From Charina bottae (lineage: Eukaryota > Chordata > Lepidosauria > Squamata > Charinaidae): DNA of 64,000 bases. The stretch spans positions 37,684,501 through 37,748,500 of the forward strand of contig JALMGJ010000008.1 in NCBI GenBank assembly GCA_023362775.1. Reading direction: 5' to 3'. The position numbers and the translations under genes were made by a program. Shown here in pieces: positions 35,078 to 47,088 of this stretch (within the stretch, counting starts at the first letter, position 1; every line of letters begins with the position of its first letter). The notes beneath the pieces were generated by a model. That model searched no databases and had not been told where the DNA came from. It saw only the letters and a program-made list of their open reading frames with translations.

Positions 35078-35456
35078 CAGTTTGGTCTAGTGGTTAAGGC
35101 AAGGGGCTAGAAACCAGGAGTCTGTGAGTTCTAGTCCCGCCTTAGGCATGAAAGCCGGCTGGGTGACCTTGGGCCAGTCCCTGTCTCTCTCAGCCCTAGG
35201 AAGGAGCCAATGGCAAACCAGGAGACTGAGAGTTCTAGTCCCACCTTAGGCACGAAAGCCGCTGGGTGACCTTGGGGCAGTCACTCTCTCTCAGCCCAAC
35301 CCATCTCACAGGGTTGTTGTTGTGGGGAAAATAGGAGGAGGAAAGAGTATTAGGTATGTTTGCCGCCTTGAGTTATTTGTAAAAATAATAAAGGTGGGAT
35401 AATAAATAAATAAAGAAATATAAATAAAGAAAGAAAGAAAGAAAGAAAGAAAGTAC
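35078..35456 (+). mobile_element. MIR-like SINE with internal duplication, ending in simple repeat
   Basis: The tRNA-like head GGTCTAGTGGTTAAGGCA and a B-box-like GAGTTCTAGTCCCG start the element. The core (GTGACCTTGGGCCAGTC) occurs twice, at about 35165 and 35265. The first unit goes on to TAGGAAGGAGCCAATGGC, as in the SINE at 55195. The second has the GCCGCCTTGAGTTATTTG tail, as at 11499. (AAAT)n and (GAAA)n follow. Confidence 0.8.
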
Positions 35457-35868
35457 TGTGCATTTCAGTACCTTGGGATTTTATTTATTTTATTTTATGG
35501 CACACTTTGAATGATCTGAAAGATTCCTATTTGTACTAGGATTTAATCCTGAAAATATATAGTAGAAATATAATATGAAAGTCAGCTCTTGTTCCTTTTT
35601 TGCCGCAACTAGTGTTAAAATCTTATGTCCGTAATTGATTGGAGTGATATCTTTGTTGTGATTAGGATGTGAGTACATAAATTCACAGCGGTAACTGTCT
35701 ACCATGATCGATAACCCTAAACCGATCCCTAACCCACTTGGCAGGAAAAAAGAGAGTTGAAATAAGCAGACTTAATTGATTGGTATGCAAAAACTTTTTG
35801 CCAGGCAGAAATGGAACAAGAGCCATGAAAGTCTTAAGATTAGCTGTCCTGAAGGACCACTAGTTTGA

Positions 35869-36150
<282 letters not shown>

Positions 36151-36169
36151 TAAGATTTGCTCAATTTTT

Positions 36170-37600
36170 CTCAATCTATATTCCTTGTGTTTGTTAATGG
36201 AGTATGCCACCTGTAGTGTGCATTACGTATGAGTCGTGAGTGCTGCCCCAAATTACAATAAAAAATGTATGCAAGGGTTGAGGTAACAGAAAAAAAAATT
36301 GGTTTGATGCATAAAGATTGTAAGACTGCTATGCTGATTTGCTTTTTTTTCTCCAAATACTACATGGCGCCACCTAAATGCTGCAAATGGAAGTAAATTA
36401 ATGGATTGTGATAGAAGAACTTCCGGTCAGTCTAATAGTCCATCTATCAAAAGTAGTTAAAATATTTTGAGTTTAATGTGGCATATGTATATTAGTTTCT
36501 GATTCTTCCATCCTGATAAAAATACTAGAAGTAAGGCATGCTTTGAAAAAATTGTTCCAAGACTAAAGGTGCCACTAAGCTCTGTTAAAGGCTCTTATTT
36601 CTGGAAATAATCGCATTCAGTTTCTCCTGCGCATAGCAGATACTAACTAGCAAAAGGATATTGTACATAGCTCACCATTTTTTGCAGCTTCTTCGAGAAG
36701 CAGCGGAAAGAACATTTCAAGCAGAAGAGTAATTTCTCCTTTTGGTGTTCAAGAACAATCTGGGATTTGCCAGGCAGTATGTCTCATCCTCTATCATTCT
36801 GAAATTGTCACAAATCCAAGGTTCCCAAAGTTGATGTGACCATTAATCCTTCTTCATGGAGAAAAAAAGGAAAAGAAAAACTAACATTTCAGCGAAACAT
36901 ATAAATAATATTATGAGGGTTGCATTATAAAACATGAAGGGCTTATCAATCTCACAGAGTAAATAATCAGATCTTCTGTGGTTTATGTAAGTGTTTCTCT
37001 GATGAATTGCTGTCAACTGTCCAGGTCCTTTTAGGCTATTCAGCTACTGCTTTAAAACCCTGTATTGTCTACTTGTTCCTTTTTTCCCCTAGAATGTTTG
37101 GATAGATTTTGGATATTCTTTCTACTTTCATTATGAACGAACCATCACCTTTCTATTAATTTGATAGTTAGCTATGTTATAAAAAGTGAGGAAATGGCAG
37201 TCCTTTTCAGAAGTCATGGCTTGAATGATTAATGTGTGCAGGAGAGCAATTATGTTTGCTGACCTCCCCATGCCCATTGCATATGCTTAGAGATCAAAGC
37301 TGGTGCTATTAAGTGTGATCCTAAATCTCTCTCCATATGCAGTACATATCATGTTGACATTTCTTCTGACATTCTCTTTCCTGCTAAGATCACACTGAGT
37401 TTCCTTCCTAACAACTTGCAGATAGCAAGAATAGGTAGAAATGGGCATTTGTAATGAATCAGTAGGAGGAACACATTTCAAATCCATTCAGGGTTGAACT
37501 TGACTTGTTTGTTGCTTCCACATCCTCCTCCACTCCTTTGGGGATTGAAACCACCCCCGCATCTGTTTAGAAACATATGGCACTGTCTCACAGGACAGCG
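36170..37600. other. Unassigned intron sequence after the second coding exon
   Basis: No gene or clear repeat was recognised. Confidence 0.5.
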
Positions 37601-37610
37601 TTCTCTAGCA

Positions 37611-37900
37611 CACAGCTTTCCAAACTGTGTGTCGCAACACTTTAGTGTGTCGCGACACACAGTCTGGTGTGTCGCCACACAACCCGGAAGCGGCAGTGGG
37701 GACATGCACAGCGACAGCGGCGCGCCATCAGCGCTTCTGCGTTTTAGCGGAGGCCGCTGCTGCTGCCGCTGCCGCCGTGCATGCCCCCGCCCCTGCGTGC
37801 CTCCCCGCACTGCCACCGTGCATGCCCCTGCGTGCGCCACCGCGCCACCGCCGCTGCCGCCGTTGGCATGTCGCCAACAGCAGCACTTTAGAAAGCACTG
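37611..37900 (+). mobile_element. Non-autonomous hAT element, CGCGACAC family, copy 3
   Basis: Termini CACAGCTTTCCAAACT and TTTAGAAAGCACTG (diverged) with a perfect TSD CTCTAGCA (37603-37610, 37901-37908). It carries GTGTCGCGACACAC, GTGTCGCCACACAAC and a GC-rich core of GCC/GCCGCC triplets, which yields spurious frames. Confidence 0.88.
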
Positions 37901-38044
37901 CTCTAGCAGATTGGACTTGGCTCAGACAGGAAGAGTCTTTCTCATCTCCTGCTATTTCATCCTTTCAATAGGAGTGCAGGAGATTGGGGATTATTCTAAT
38001 AGAAAGTGGGCTTAAAAGTCATATAAATATGTAAAGAAAGAATC

Positions 38045-38765
38045 CAAGACTCATAGAATTATAAAATTGCAAGTAGCCATTTAAGCCATCAACGCCAATC
38101 CCCCGTTCAGAATCCAAAATTGTCAGCCCTTCAAGGTAGACCTAGAGAGAGTCATGTCCGAGACACTCAAATTACATTTTTCCCTTGGACTCAGATTGCT
38201 TTTATCTGACCATTGCCTTGGTTGTGGCCCATCCTCCTGTTCTTCCAGGTTATTTCTACTGCCCATTACAAAATAAGCATCTCAAAGGGATGGCTATCCA
38301 TTTTCTGTTTGTAGCCATCCAGTGAAGTCCACCATTTCTCTGAGGAATTGATGTAACTGCTTTTACCTTAGGAAGCTTTTTCTAAAATTCAGTCTGAATC
38401 TGTCTTCTTGTAACTTAAATCCATTTCTCATGTTTTGCACTCTGGAATGATAGAGGACAAATCTTGATTTTCCCATATATAACATTCACACATAGCTATT
38501 TGGAGATAATTGAGGAGTGTCACACATACCATAGGATAGGATAGCATATCCCACCCCTTTTCATTCTTTTTCTCAAGGCTAAGAGAAGGTGATATATAAA
38601 CAATGGCAAATAAATAAACAAACAAATCCAGCTCCTTTGGTCTCTCTTCATAGAACTTAATTTCTAGTCCCCTGAATATATTCCAGTTTGTCTGAACTCT
38701 TCTTAAAATGTGCTGCCCAGAATTCAACCCAGTTCTTGAGGTGGGGGTCTCACAGATGCAGAATA
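38045..38765 (-). mobile_element. CR1 LINE 3' end, interrupted by an L2-like tail
   Basis: The low end starts TCATAGAATTATAAAAT, as CR1 3' ends do. The upper part has CTCATGTTTTGCACTC and GTGCTGCCCAGAATTC, typical of the CR1 3' UTR on the minus strand. A different tail, ending in AATAAATAAACAAAC (about 38520-38635), is inserted in it. Confidence 0.65.
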
Positions 38766-38829
38766 AAATGAAAACACTATGACTGTGGAACTATCAGATA
38801 CAAAAAAACCCGAACTCTTAAATTAGATA

Positions 38830-39214
38830 TGTTGGAACCTGGGGTCTTTTTCTGGCTAGGCACATGTTGCGGTATTGAAATACACTCTCTTCCCCAGGAT
38901 AGCTTGAGATGGGAAGAATTTCCTTTTTATGGGCTTGGTGTAGAGAGTAAGGAAGATGACCTTGGCAGAGATATGCAGGAACCGTTACCTACGCAAAAGG
39001 GGCTGAAACATTTTTTAAATTCCAGAACAATGAGACAACATTTGAAAGGGGCTCAGGAAGATGCCTCCCTAATTCGCTGGAGTATAGGAAGGAGGAAGAG
39101 GGACAGTACCCTCAGACTTGCAAGATTCTGTTATTATAGCCAACCTCAATAAAAGTAGCTTTAGCCTTCTTGTGGAGTTGATTTCTTGGTCTGGACTGCC
39201 TAGTAGGGTTGACA
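38830..39214 (+). mobile_element. Probable solo LTR
   Basis: It starts TGTTGG and ends GACA. It contains CTTGCAAGATTCTG, an AATAAA signal (about 39150) and TGGTCTGGACTGCC, the same order as the LTR at 45277-45545. No TSD was found. Confidence 0.6.
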
Positions 39215-39885
39215 CTTATCCACGTGTTGTGTTGACTGTGGTACAAAGGCAACCCACTAACTGTTTTTATGTCCTCATGAAGCAGCTTTTGTCTCATCTC
39301 CAGCCCACCCCAGAAGCAGCTTCCATTCATCTTTAGCTGTTCCAACTTTCTGCTTGCTCATCCGCTGTTTTGCTACAGTTGTTGTCCCAGTTTCTTTCTG
39401 CTGCCTTGAAAAGAAGCCTGTAGCTGCTGAGGGATGGAGAAGGATAGTGGCCCAGTCTTTTTCTGACTCCTGAGTGCTTTGTTCCATTGAAAGGAAAAAG
39501 GGGAGCAGATGGCAACAACAGGGCTACCAGACAGGTAGGGCTGTCTTCAGAGAGTCAAAAAATCAAGATGGCGACCATAATTATGCAATCAAAGCTCTGC
39601 CTCTTTTCCACGTGTGTCATAGAACCAAGCCCCATTAAAAACATGAAAAATAGGTTTAATGTCCTACCCTTTGAAGTTTTGCTTCCCCATTAACTCTGTT
39701 CACATGACCGAGTTGACTGGGTCATGAGGAAAGGTAGTATGTCATGCAAAAATCCACCAAATGACCCATTTTAATCCAGGCAGACTTAATCTTATTTGGG
39801 CTAAGTTGTCTCCTCTTGGTTAGTATTGAAATATGAACCACATGAACAGCTTATATGGCCTTTACCTCTTCTGATATCAAGACAA
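39215..39885. other. Unassigned intron sequence
   Basis: No gene or clear repeat was recognised. Confidence 0.5.
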
Positions 39886-39895
39886 CCCCCTAGAG

Positions 39896-40299
39896 CAGGG
39901 CTTTCCAAACTTTTGCCATTGGCGACACACCAACGGCCAGCCCACAAAAACCTGGAAGCGCTGCTGCCGGTGCCACGCAAAAACCTGGAAGCGCCAGCGG
40001 TGGTGCTTCCAGGTTGCTGCCGCGGCGGCAGGCTCCGTGGACCCCGAAAATGCCCTTGGTTCTGGCAGGGAGGTGAAAAGCCTCGCCACGCACACCCGCA
40101 CGCTGCCGGGCTTCCTGGCGCACAGCTGATCGGCGCAGAGAATTTCCACCCTGGGCGGCCAGCAGCGTGCGTGCACGATTTTCACCTCCCTGCCGGAACC
40201 GAGGGCATTTTCATCAGCGCTTCCGGGTTGTCACGCAACACACTTGGGGCCCCCAGGCGACACAGTATTGTGTTGGGACACACAGTTTGGAAAGCCCTG
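39896..40299 (-). mobile_element. Non-autonomous hAT element, CGCGACAC family, copy 4 (largest)
   Basis: Termini CAGGGCTTTCCAAACT and AGTTTGGAAAGCCCTG with a perfect TSD CCCTAGAG (39888-39895, 40300-40307). The interior is about 404 bases and GC-rich, with its own inverted segments GGGAGGTGAAAA (about 40070) and TTTTCACCTCCC (about 40180). Confidence 0.9.
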
Positions 40300-40307
40300 C
40301 CCTAGAG

Positions 40308-41212
40308 AGGCCCCACACAATAGCTGTTCTTGCAATGCCTCTCTGTTGTCATTTTGGTGTTTGCTTCCTCTGGCCACAAAAGAGATTTAAAAAAGGTAGA
40401 AATGGGTAGAATAAGGTAAATTATATAATTAATTTTGCTTTTTATCTCTGAAGACAGAAAAAAAAGTAAAGAGAAGTGGAGCAAAATGTCAGACCTTTTG
40501 TACTGGCTGGGAAGTAAAAAAAAAAGACTGCCATACAACTGTCCGACCACTGCGTGTCTGCTGCCACCATATGAGTATGAGCTAAATGATGGGGAGAAAG
40601 GATGGCTGGATCCTTTGTGTTATGTGTACAATGCCTTTGTGTAATTTGCTTTCTAGAGAGAATCCTGAGAGCTTGATCATCTTATTGTGTCGTATAAAAT
40701 TAACAGGGCTGGGGCAGACAAGACCACTGTGGAGAAAGAAGTAGCATGGATGAATGGGATCTAAACATTTCACATCCAACTACTGATTATGTTATCTCTT
40801 TCCTTCACTGTTAATGATGCAGCTACCAATTGCAGTAATCATCTCTTGCAGTCTAAATAGAAAAGTAGTACTTTATGCATAGAAAAATGCCAGATTAAAA
40901 AAAATGCTGTTTTTATAGAAGCATCATGAAGTCTGATCTTTTTTGTGGCAAAAGTCCAATGATAAACATTCAGCCAACATGCCACATGATGTTTTCTCAA
41001 ACCTAGCAAGGAAAGATTCTTAATCGCTGTCAAACAGTCCCTTGCTCAGCAATTTAGTCTGAATCATTTTTTTGGCCTGCAAAGTAAAACCAAACCAAGT
41101 CAGTCTGGAAATTTCTGGCCAATTATACTTGCAGTACAACCTTTTCCTCTTATATGTTTGCTGTTAAGAAAATTATATGATAGAAGGAGTCAAGTGGTTA
41201 AAAGCTAAGGTT
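40308..41212. other. Unassigned intron sequence
   Basis: No gene or clear repeat was recognised. Confidence 0.5.
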
Positions 41213-41224
41213 GTTCACTCTTTA

Positions 41225-41557
41225 AGGTTAAAGGTTCCCCCCGCACATTTGTGCAGTCGTGTCCGACTCTAGGGGCCGGTGCTCATCTCCGTTTGTTAGC
41301 CAAAGAGCCAGCGCTGTCCGAAGATGCTTCCATGGTCATGTGGCCAGCATGACGCATGCGTAACGCTGTTACCTTCCCACCGAAGTGGTACCTATTCATC
41401 TTCTTGCATTTGCATGCTTTCGAATTGCTAGGTTGGCAAGAGCTGGAGCTAGTGTGGGAGCTCACTCCGCACGCAGGGCTAGGGATTCGAACCTCCGAAC
41501 TTGCGATCTTCCAATCGACAAGCCTGGCGTCTTACCCGCTGAGCCACCACGCCCCTC
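41225..41557 (-). mobile_element. Sauria SINE, full length
   Basis: Reverse-complement copy flanked by a perfect 12-bp TSD GTTCACTCTTTA (41213-41224, 41558-41569). B-box GGTTCGAATCC on the minus strand. Confidence 0.93.
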
Positions 41558-41763
41558 GTTCACTCTTTAGTCCTTGCTAAATTCAAAATTTAAGGGCTGA
41601 ATATCAGCAAAATTATAATCCACCGCTCCTGACAAAGCAATATGGAAAAGCAGCTTCATCCAGAAAAAGATACCCTTTTCTTGTCTTTTTCACTACAGTG
41701 ACCTCTATATCAAGGGATAGTTTCTGTACCAAAGGGTGGAACAACAGCTGTCTGCCCCTATAT

Positions 41764-41901
41764 CTTCCTTCCTTCCTTCCTTCCTTCCTTCCTTCCTTCC
41801 TCCCTCCCTCCCTCCCTCCCTCCCTCCCTCCCTCCCTCCCTCCCTCCTTCCTTCCTTCCTTCCTTCCTTCCTTCCTTCCTTCCTTCCTTCCTTCCTTCCT
41901 T
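41764..41901 (+). repeat. (CCTT)n-(CCCT)n-(CCTT)n compound array
   Basis: The strand is pure pyrimidine with a CCCT block between two CCTT blocks. Frames such as SFLPSFLP are translations of the array. Confidence 0.98.
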
Positions 41902-43150
41902 TCTCCTCGTTGGGACTTGATCCAACTCAGTGTTGTTTGGAATGGCACTAGGTATCAAATGTTAATTGTGACAGCTGCTTCAGGGAGAAAGAAGGGAGAG
42001 GAAAATCCCCCACTTATTCTCATCTTTTTTTCTGAGAGCAACCCTAAAAGGATGGTTGTACATAAATAGTATAAAAGCCCTGTGGTGTACCTCTTTGAAC
42101 AGTCCACAGAAATGCAGAAGTTTATAACAGATAGAAGTAGAAGCTGTTACATCACCTGGCAGAAGGCTTCCCCAGACTGGTTCCTCTGAATGTGTTCTGA
42201 GTATCACTGGCTGGGGAATCACTTTTGAGTTGGGCAGCTCTATACATCCAATCAGTCAGTCAGTTCTAGGAATATATGGAGGGCACTGGGTTGGGAAGGC
42301 TACAGTATAGATTGGAACCCAACAATTCAGTTTGGCACTCCGCATATCCTAAGCTTTCCATTTTCCTGATCCCCCAGTACTCTCACACCTTATGGTCCAC
42401 CTCCAAATCACTTTAGGATAATTTTATGAAAATGTCTGTACTTCTGCTGGCCAAGTATGCTACAATACTTGGTCAACAGAACAGTCCTTTGTTCACTTTT
42501 TAGTCCTTGGTTTGCTGCTATAGAGGGGAAAGCAATAGTGAACTCCATCAACGCTTAGCACCTGAAAAGTAGGTTGTCTATTCACTCTCTACCCCACAAA
42601 AATGGGATATATTAATAATTTAAATTATAGTTACCATTTTAAAAACCTACATTCTTGTACATCAATTAGCAGTAGACTTTATGTAAATCTGTTGTCTTTT
42701 TTTTTTGGCAATGCATTTTTTTTTATTTTTGGACAATACTCAAGTAGGTGCTTAAATTCAGTCTTGCATCCCCCCCCCAAACAATCCATCATGATTTTAT
42801 GCCCAATAAACACTTATGTTATTTCATTATATTTACATTACACACGGACCATGTCAAGTAGCCTAGGACATAATAATCACCATCCCAACCATCCATTGCT
42901 CCTATTTAATCAGCATGATTTTGAAGCTGGCTTCTCTAGGTCACATAAGATCTCCACACAACATCTCCTATGTTGCTGGAATGGAAATGAAGAAGCTATA
43001 ACCTCTTTGGGCAATTCATTTTGAAATCTCCACAATCTGTACATACAATGTAGTGAACTAATTTCTTTTGAAAATTTCAAGAATTGTATTTGTACTCATT
43101 CATTAATTTTGCAAAGATGATACAAGGGCTCATCAAAGCTTACCACAGAT
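41902..43150. other. Unassigned intron sequence
   Basis: No gene or clear repeat was recognised. Confidence 0.5.
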
Positions 43151-43160
43151 ATGTCTACTG

Positions 43161-43417
43161 CAGAGCTTTCCAAACTTTTCATGTTGGTGACACTTTTTAG
43201 ACATGCATCATTTCGCAACACACTCTTACAGCAGGGCACAAGGCAGGCACTAGGACCTGTGCGGGATCACAGCAGGTTTGGAGGCAGCGAGGCACAAGGC
43301 AGGCACTAGGACCTGCGCGGAATCCTGGAAGGGCTCGGAGGCAGCAGCAGCCACGACACACCCAGACACTGCAGCCGACACACTAACGTGTCCCGACACA
43401 CAGTTTGGAAAACTCTG
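43161..43417 (-). mobile_element. Non-autonomous hAT element, CGCGACAC family, copy 5
   Basis: Termini CAGAGCTTTCCAAACT and AGTTTGGAAAACTCTG with a perfect TSD GTCTACTG (43153-43160, 43418-43425). The internal repeated segment around GGCAGGCACTAGGACCTG is the reverse complement of copy 1 (2039). Confidence 0.92.
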
Positions 43418-43425
43418 GTCTACTG

Positions 43426-44080
43426 AGTCTTTTTCTGTTCTTTGACAAGCACCATGTGGCTTGGAGTTGCCATTTAAATGCCTAACAAGGCATGGAGCTG
43501 TCCTAATACAGTTTTGCAGCATTACAGGAAATTAAAATCATGGCCTTTGGGGGCTCATTACAGGAAATTAAAATCATGCCCTTTGGGGGGGGGACAACAA
43601 GGAAACAGGAATCCAGAAAGTACAACACAGGTCTTCAAGTCTGCAGTTGACCTTGTTCCTATGTTAAACAGTGTAATAATACCCTTTTCAGAATCCTTGC
43701 CTAAATCTTTTTTTCTACCAGAGATAAGGCTAGAAGCAATTATTTTAGACTGTAACAGCATTTTTTCCGATTTCCTACTGTTAAGAGAACTAATGGACTG
43801 GTCAGAATGAGAAAACAAGGGTGGGGAGTGGGCTTGATAGAAATAAAAAAAGAAACACACAGGAGCCAGGTAAAGAAAGGAGTCTGTGAGCATATACTAT
43901 TGGTGCTTTGCTGCTAATAAGATAGCATTAATTTATTTTTTCCATGCTGACATCCTTTAGCATTACGGTGATATTGCTAGTCAACTAGAAGTATGGTTAT
44001 AAATATCATTTCACATTGCTTTGAATAAAATGCCATATTCCTCACAACAGTTGGACTATTTTCATTCCATATGAAGGTGG
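43426..44080. other. Unassigned intron sequence with a short local duplication
   Basis: ATTACAGGAAATTAAAATCA occurs twice, at 43523 and 43557. Nothing else was recognised. Confidence 0.5.
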
Positions 44081-44084
44081 AAAA

Positions 44085-44285
44085 GACCCTGATGCTATGA
44101 AAGACTGAAGGCAAAAGGAGAAGGGGACGGCAGAAGATGAGATGGTTAGATAGCATCACCAATGTAATGAACATGAATTTGAGTAAACTCCGGGAGACAG
44201 TGGAGGACAGGAAGGCCTGGCGTGCTATGGTCCGTGGGGTCATGAAGAGTCGGACACGACTAAACGACTGAACAACAACAACAAA
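44085..44285 (+). mobile_element. BovB 3' fragment, subfamily B
   Basis: It matches the 3' end of the copy at 16236: AAGGCAAAAGGAGAAGGGGA, GTCATGAAGAGTCGGACACG and ACTAAACGACTG then (CAA)n. Short 5'-truncated piece. Confidence 0.9.
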
Positions 44286-44334
44286 TAGACCAGCAAATAA
44301 AACAGAAGATTCACATCTGATTAGAATAAAAGAA

Positions 44335-45110
44335 AAAAAACACACTTAAAATTCTAAAAAATTCTAAGAAAAATTAGAAGAGATATTGCGGCATGCTGTA
44401 CAAATTATAGAGCAATATTTAGCTGTGGTCAATGAAGTAAAATCAGATTGGTCTGATAGAAACAGCTTGAGATAAAAAGAATCCGAATGATCTGGATGTT
44501 TAGTAAAAAAATTGAGATAATAATTCCTGGCGAGCATCTGCATAGAGAGGACAATATAAAATGACGTGTTCCATCATTTCAATTACTCCTCTGCCACATG
44601 GACACAGTCTTTGATCGAAAGGGATATTTCAATATCTCCCTTCAATAACAGCTGTTTGGAAGGGCATTGAATCTAGCCAAAGATAAGGCCCTTCTAAATT
44701 TTGGAATCGTTATGCAGCTAAGATATCTGGCTTGTTGGAGAAGATGTGCAGAGTGGCCCAAAAAAATGTTTTTAGGTAAATCTGATTGTAGCTCTAAATC
44801 GATGACCTGTTGTTTGAGATCAGCTAGTGCACGTTCATAGCCCAACAAGATGATGGCTGTCTCTGAAAAGCCATATATAATTGCAGTTTGGCGTGTATTG
44901 CCTTAGCAAAGTAGCTGGGAGATGGAGAAAGGAAGCACCTAAAGATTTGGTGGGCATGTGAAGCCAAAACTGTAAGCCACTGCTAGCGAGGACTTCTTAT
45001 AGGCATCTGGTAAAAACCATGATGAAAAAATGACATGAAGCAAATCCCAGCCTTTTGAACTTGTGTCCCAAAGTTGAATACAAGTATGTAAGTTACGGGG
45101 TTTGCATCAT
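44335..45110 (-). mobile_element. Non-LTR retrotransposon C-terminal remnant
   Basis: On the minus strand FRRALSLARFNALPNS (44690-44645) is followed, one frame away, by RLCPCGRGVIEMMEHVILYC and PLYADARQE (about 44618-44530). The Cys/His spacing is that of the zinc-knuckle at the C-terminus of some non-LTR ORF2 proteins. The clade is uncertain. Confidence 0.6.
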
Positions 45111-45276
45111 GATATCACAATGGTCTTCTTTCAATAGCCATTCATAGAAGTGGAGAGAAGGTACTGTATGTTTCACTGCATGTACTAATACATCTACTAC
45201 TATTGTAGCTGGACAAGGTATTTCCTTGTAGCTGTTATTAGCACATGTGTACTGTTGACCTTCAAAGTAGACAGAG

Positions 45277-45545
45277 TGTAATGGCATGTGGGAATGACCT
45301 TGGGGGACAGGAGGAAGAGCCGCACACTAGACAACTGTCATACAAAAGGAATCTCAGTCCACAGATGCAGAGAGGGCATGGGAAGCATCTCAGAAGGGAC
45401 CCTCCCTGGTTTTCTGGAGAGTAAAAAGAAAGGAGGGGAGAAATACTTTCAGACTTGCAAGATTCCGTTAATGTAACCTTACAATAAAGATAGAGCTGGT
45501 ATTCATTGTTGTGCTTCTTGTCTGGACTACCTTGAAGCGCTGACA
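45277..45545 (+). mobile_element. Solo LTR
   Basis: TG...CA ends (TGTAATGG to GCTGACA) with a 5-bp TSD CAGAG/CAGAA (one mismatch). It contains CTTGCAAGATTCCG, an AATAAA signal (about 45483) and CTTGTCTGGACTACC. No internal coding region is adjacent. Confidence 0.72.
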
Positions 45546-45751
45546 CAGAATCATGGTTACACATTATATATTTCAAACTTAGTTTGAAAAATGTGCTGCA
45601 AATTAAATCAGTTGTTTGGTAAGACAACTCAGGTTATCGTTATTCCGTGATGTCATCCTGAAAATTTATTAAAACCAAAGGAACAAAAGGCAAGAAGTCC
45701 ATAAAAGGATTAGAGGGGAGTAAAATAAAAGGGCAGCTGACAGATCAAGTT

Positions 45752-45762
45752 GGGGGGGGGGG

Positions 45763-45844
<82 letters not shown>
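45752..45844 (+). repeat. G-run followed by (GA)n array
   Basis: Fourteen Gs then about 80 bases of pure GA. Confidence 0.98.
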
Positions 45845-45846
<2 letters not shown>

Positions 45847-46019
45847 TTTGTGTCTAGTTTCTTGCCTCAATTCAAATATGTATGTTTAAACTCTACAACC
45901 TGAAACAGCTTTGTTGTGGTTAAGGGAGCTGTCTGTCTTGCTATGATCATGTTTAATTATTGAAATCTGCAAAAGAAGCCCCTTTGAGGATGTCTTTGCT
46001 CAGAGGTTCAAATTGTTGA

Positions 46020-46190
46020 GTGCTCATGAAAAGCTTTTCTTCTATATTGCTCCTATTCTGTGGGATGTTCTTTCTCTCTTCAACTCAGATTGGATCCCTC
46101 TTTCTAGGCTGTTTGAAATGGAGTTAAGACATATCTCATCAAGTTAAGTTGCTTTTATACTGCAGTCTTACCTGCTTTGTTGGGGACCTC
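46020..46190 (+). mobile_element. Old L2-like LINE fragment
   Basis: Decayed text resembling the end of the L2-like ORF2 (CTATTCTGTGGGATGTTCTT, then a segment like the EL(K)TWF region). Low preservation. Confidence 0.4.
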
Positions 46191-46290
46191 TGACATATGA
46201 ACCTCTGAAATTTCTGAAGCCTACTAGATTTCAGAATGGATGGATAGATGAGAGGGAAGAAAGGTATTTTCATCCTTTTCTAGTCTTCTT

Positions 46291-46639
46291 TGTTTTCTTT
46301 GGGGGCGTGGTGGCTCAGCGGGTAAGACGCCAGGCTTGTCGATTGGAAGATCGCAAGTTCGGAGGTTCAAATCCCTAGCCCTGCGTGACGGACTGAGCTC
46401 CCGCACTCGCCCCAGCTCTTGCCAACCTAGCAATTCGAAAGCATGCAAATGCAAGTAGATGAATAGGTACCACTTCGGTGGGAAGGTAACAGTGTTCTGC
46501 GTGCGTCATGCCGGCCACATGACCACGGAAGTGTCTTCGGACAACGCTGGCTCTTCGGCTAACAAACGGAGATGAGCACTGGCCCCTAGAGTCGGACACG
46601 ACTGCACAAATGTGCGGGGGGAACCTTTACTTTACCTTA
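46291..46639 (+). mobile_element. Sauria SINE, full length
   Basis: Head GGGGGCGTGGTGGCTCAGC and B-box GGTTCAAATCC. An 11-bp TSD CTAGTCTTCTT (46280-46290, 46640-46650) flanks it. Confidence 0.9.
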
Positions 46640-46829
46640 CTAGTCTTCTTAGGGATTTTGTTGTTATTACTGTTGTTAAAAGAAATCCCCTTTCATTAAT
46701 ACCAAAGAGAGGAGAATTAATGTTGTCAGTTCCTGATTTAAGAGCATGTCAGAAAGTCCAGCTGGATTCCATTCTAGTGGATCAACAGCCCCTTTGGGGA
46801 TACTCCGTAGCCAGCTCTTATCATATATA

Positions 46830-47088
46830 AGGTAAAGGTTCCCCCTGTACATTTGTGCAGTCATGTCCAACTCTAGGGGCCGGTGCTCATCTCCATTTGT
46901 TGGCCGAAGAGCCAGCGTTGTCCGAAGACGCTTCTGCGGTCATGTGGCCGGCATGACGCACGCGGAACGCCATTACCTTCCCACTGAAGTGGTGCCTATT
47001 CATCTGCTTGCATTTGCATGCTTTCAAATTGCTAGGTTGGCAAGAGCTGGGGCTAGTGCGGGAGCTCACTCCGTCACGCGGGGACGTG
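46830..47088 (-). mobile_element. Sauria SINE, 5'-truncated
   Basis: Reverse-complement copy lacking the tRNA head, with a perfect 10-bp TSD ATCATATATA (46820-46829, 47089-47098). It lies 190 bases from an opposite-orientation copy. Confidence 0.92.

Noticed and set aside
35707..35735. CCCTAA-like words suggesting interstitial telomere repeat
   Set aside because: Only irregular CCCTAAA/CCCTAAC words, no tandem run.
37494..38015. 173-residue frame across a GC-rich region
   Set aside because: It runs through a TSD-flanked hAT MITE and its flanks; there is no conserved domain.
40435..40644. 69-residue frame considered as a MAPK10 exon
   Set aside because: No similarity to the expected kinase segment and no matching phase-2 acceptor.
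41613..42069. Long Pro/Ser/Leu-Phe and Arg/Lys/Glu/Gly frames
   Set aside because: Low-complexity translations of the CCTT/CCCT array; the same applies at 60745-61107.
46302..46380. tRNA-gene-like A and B boxes
   Set aside because: They are the heads of Sauria SINEs; copies at several loci share the same body and tail.
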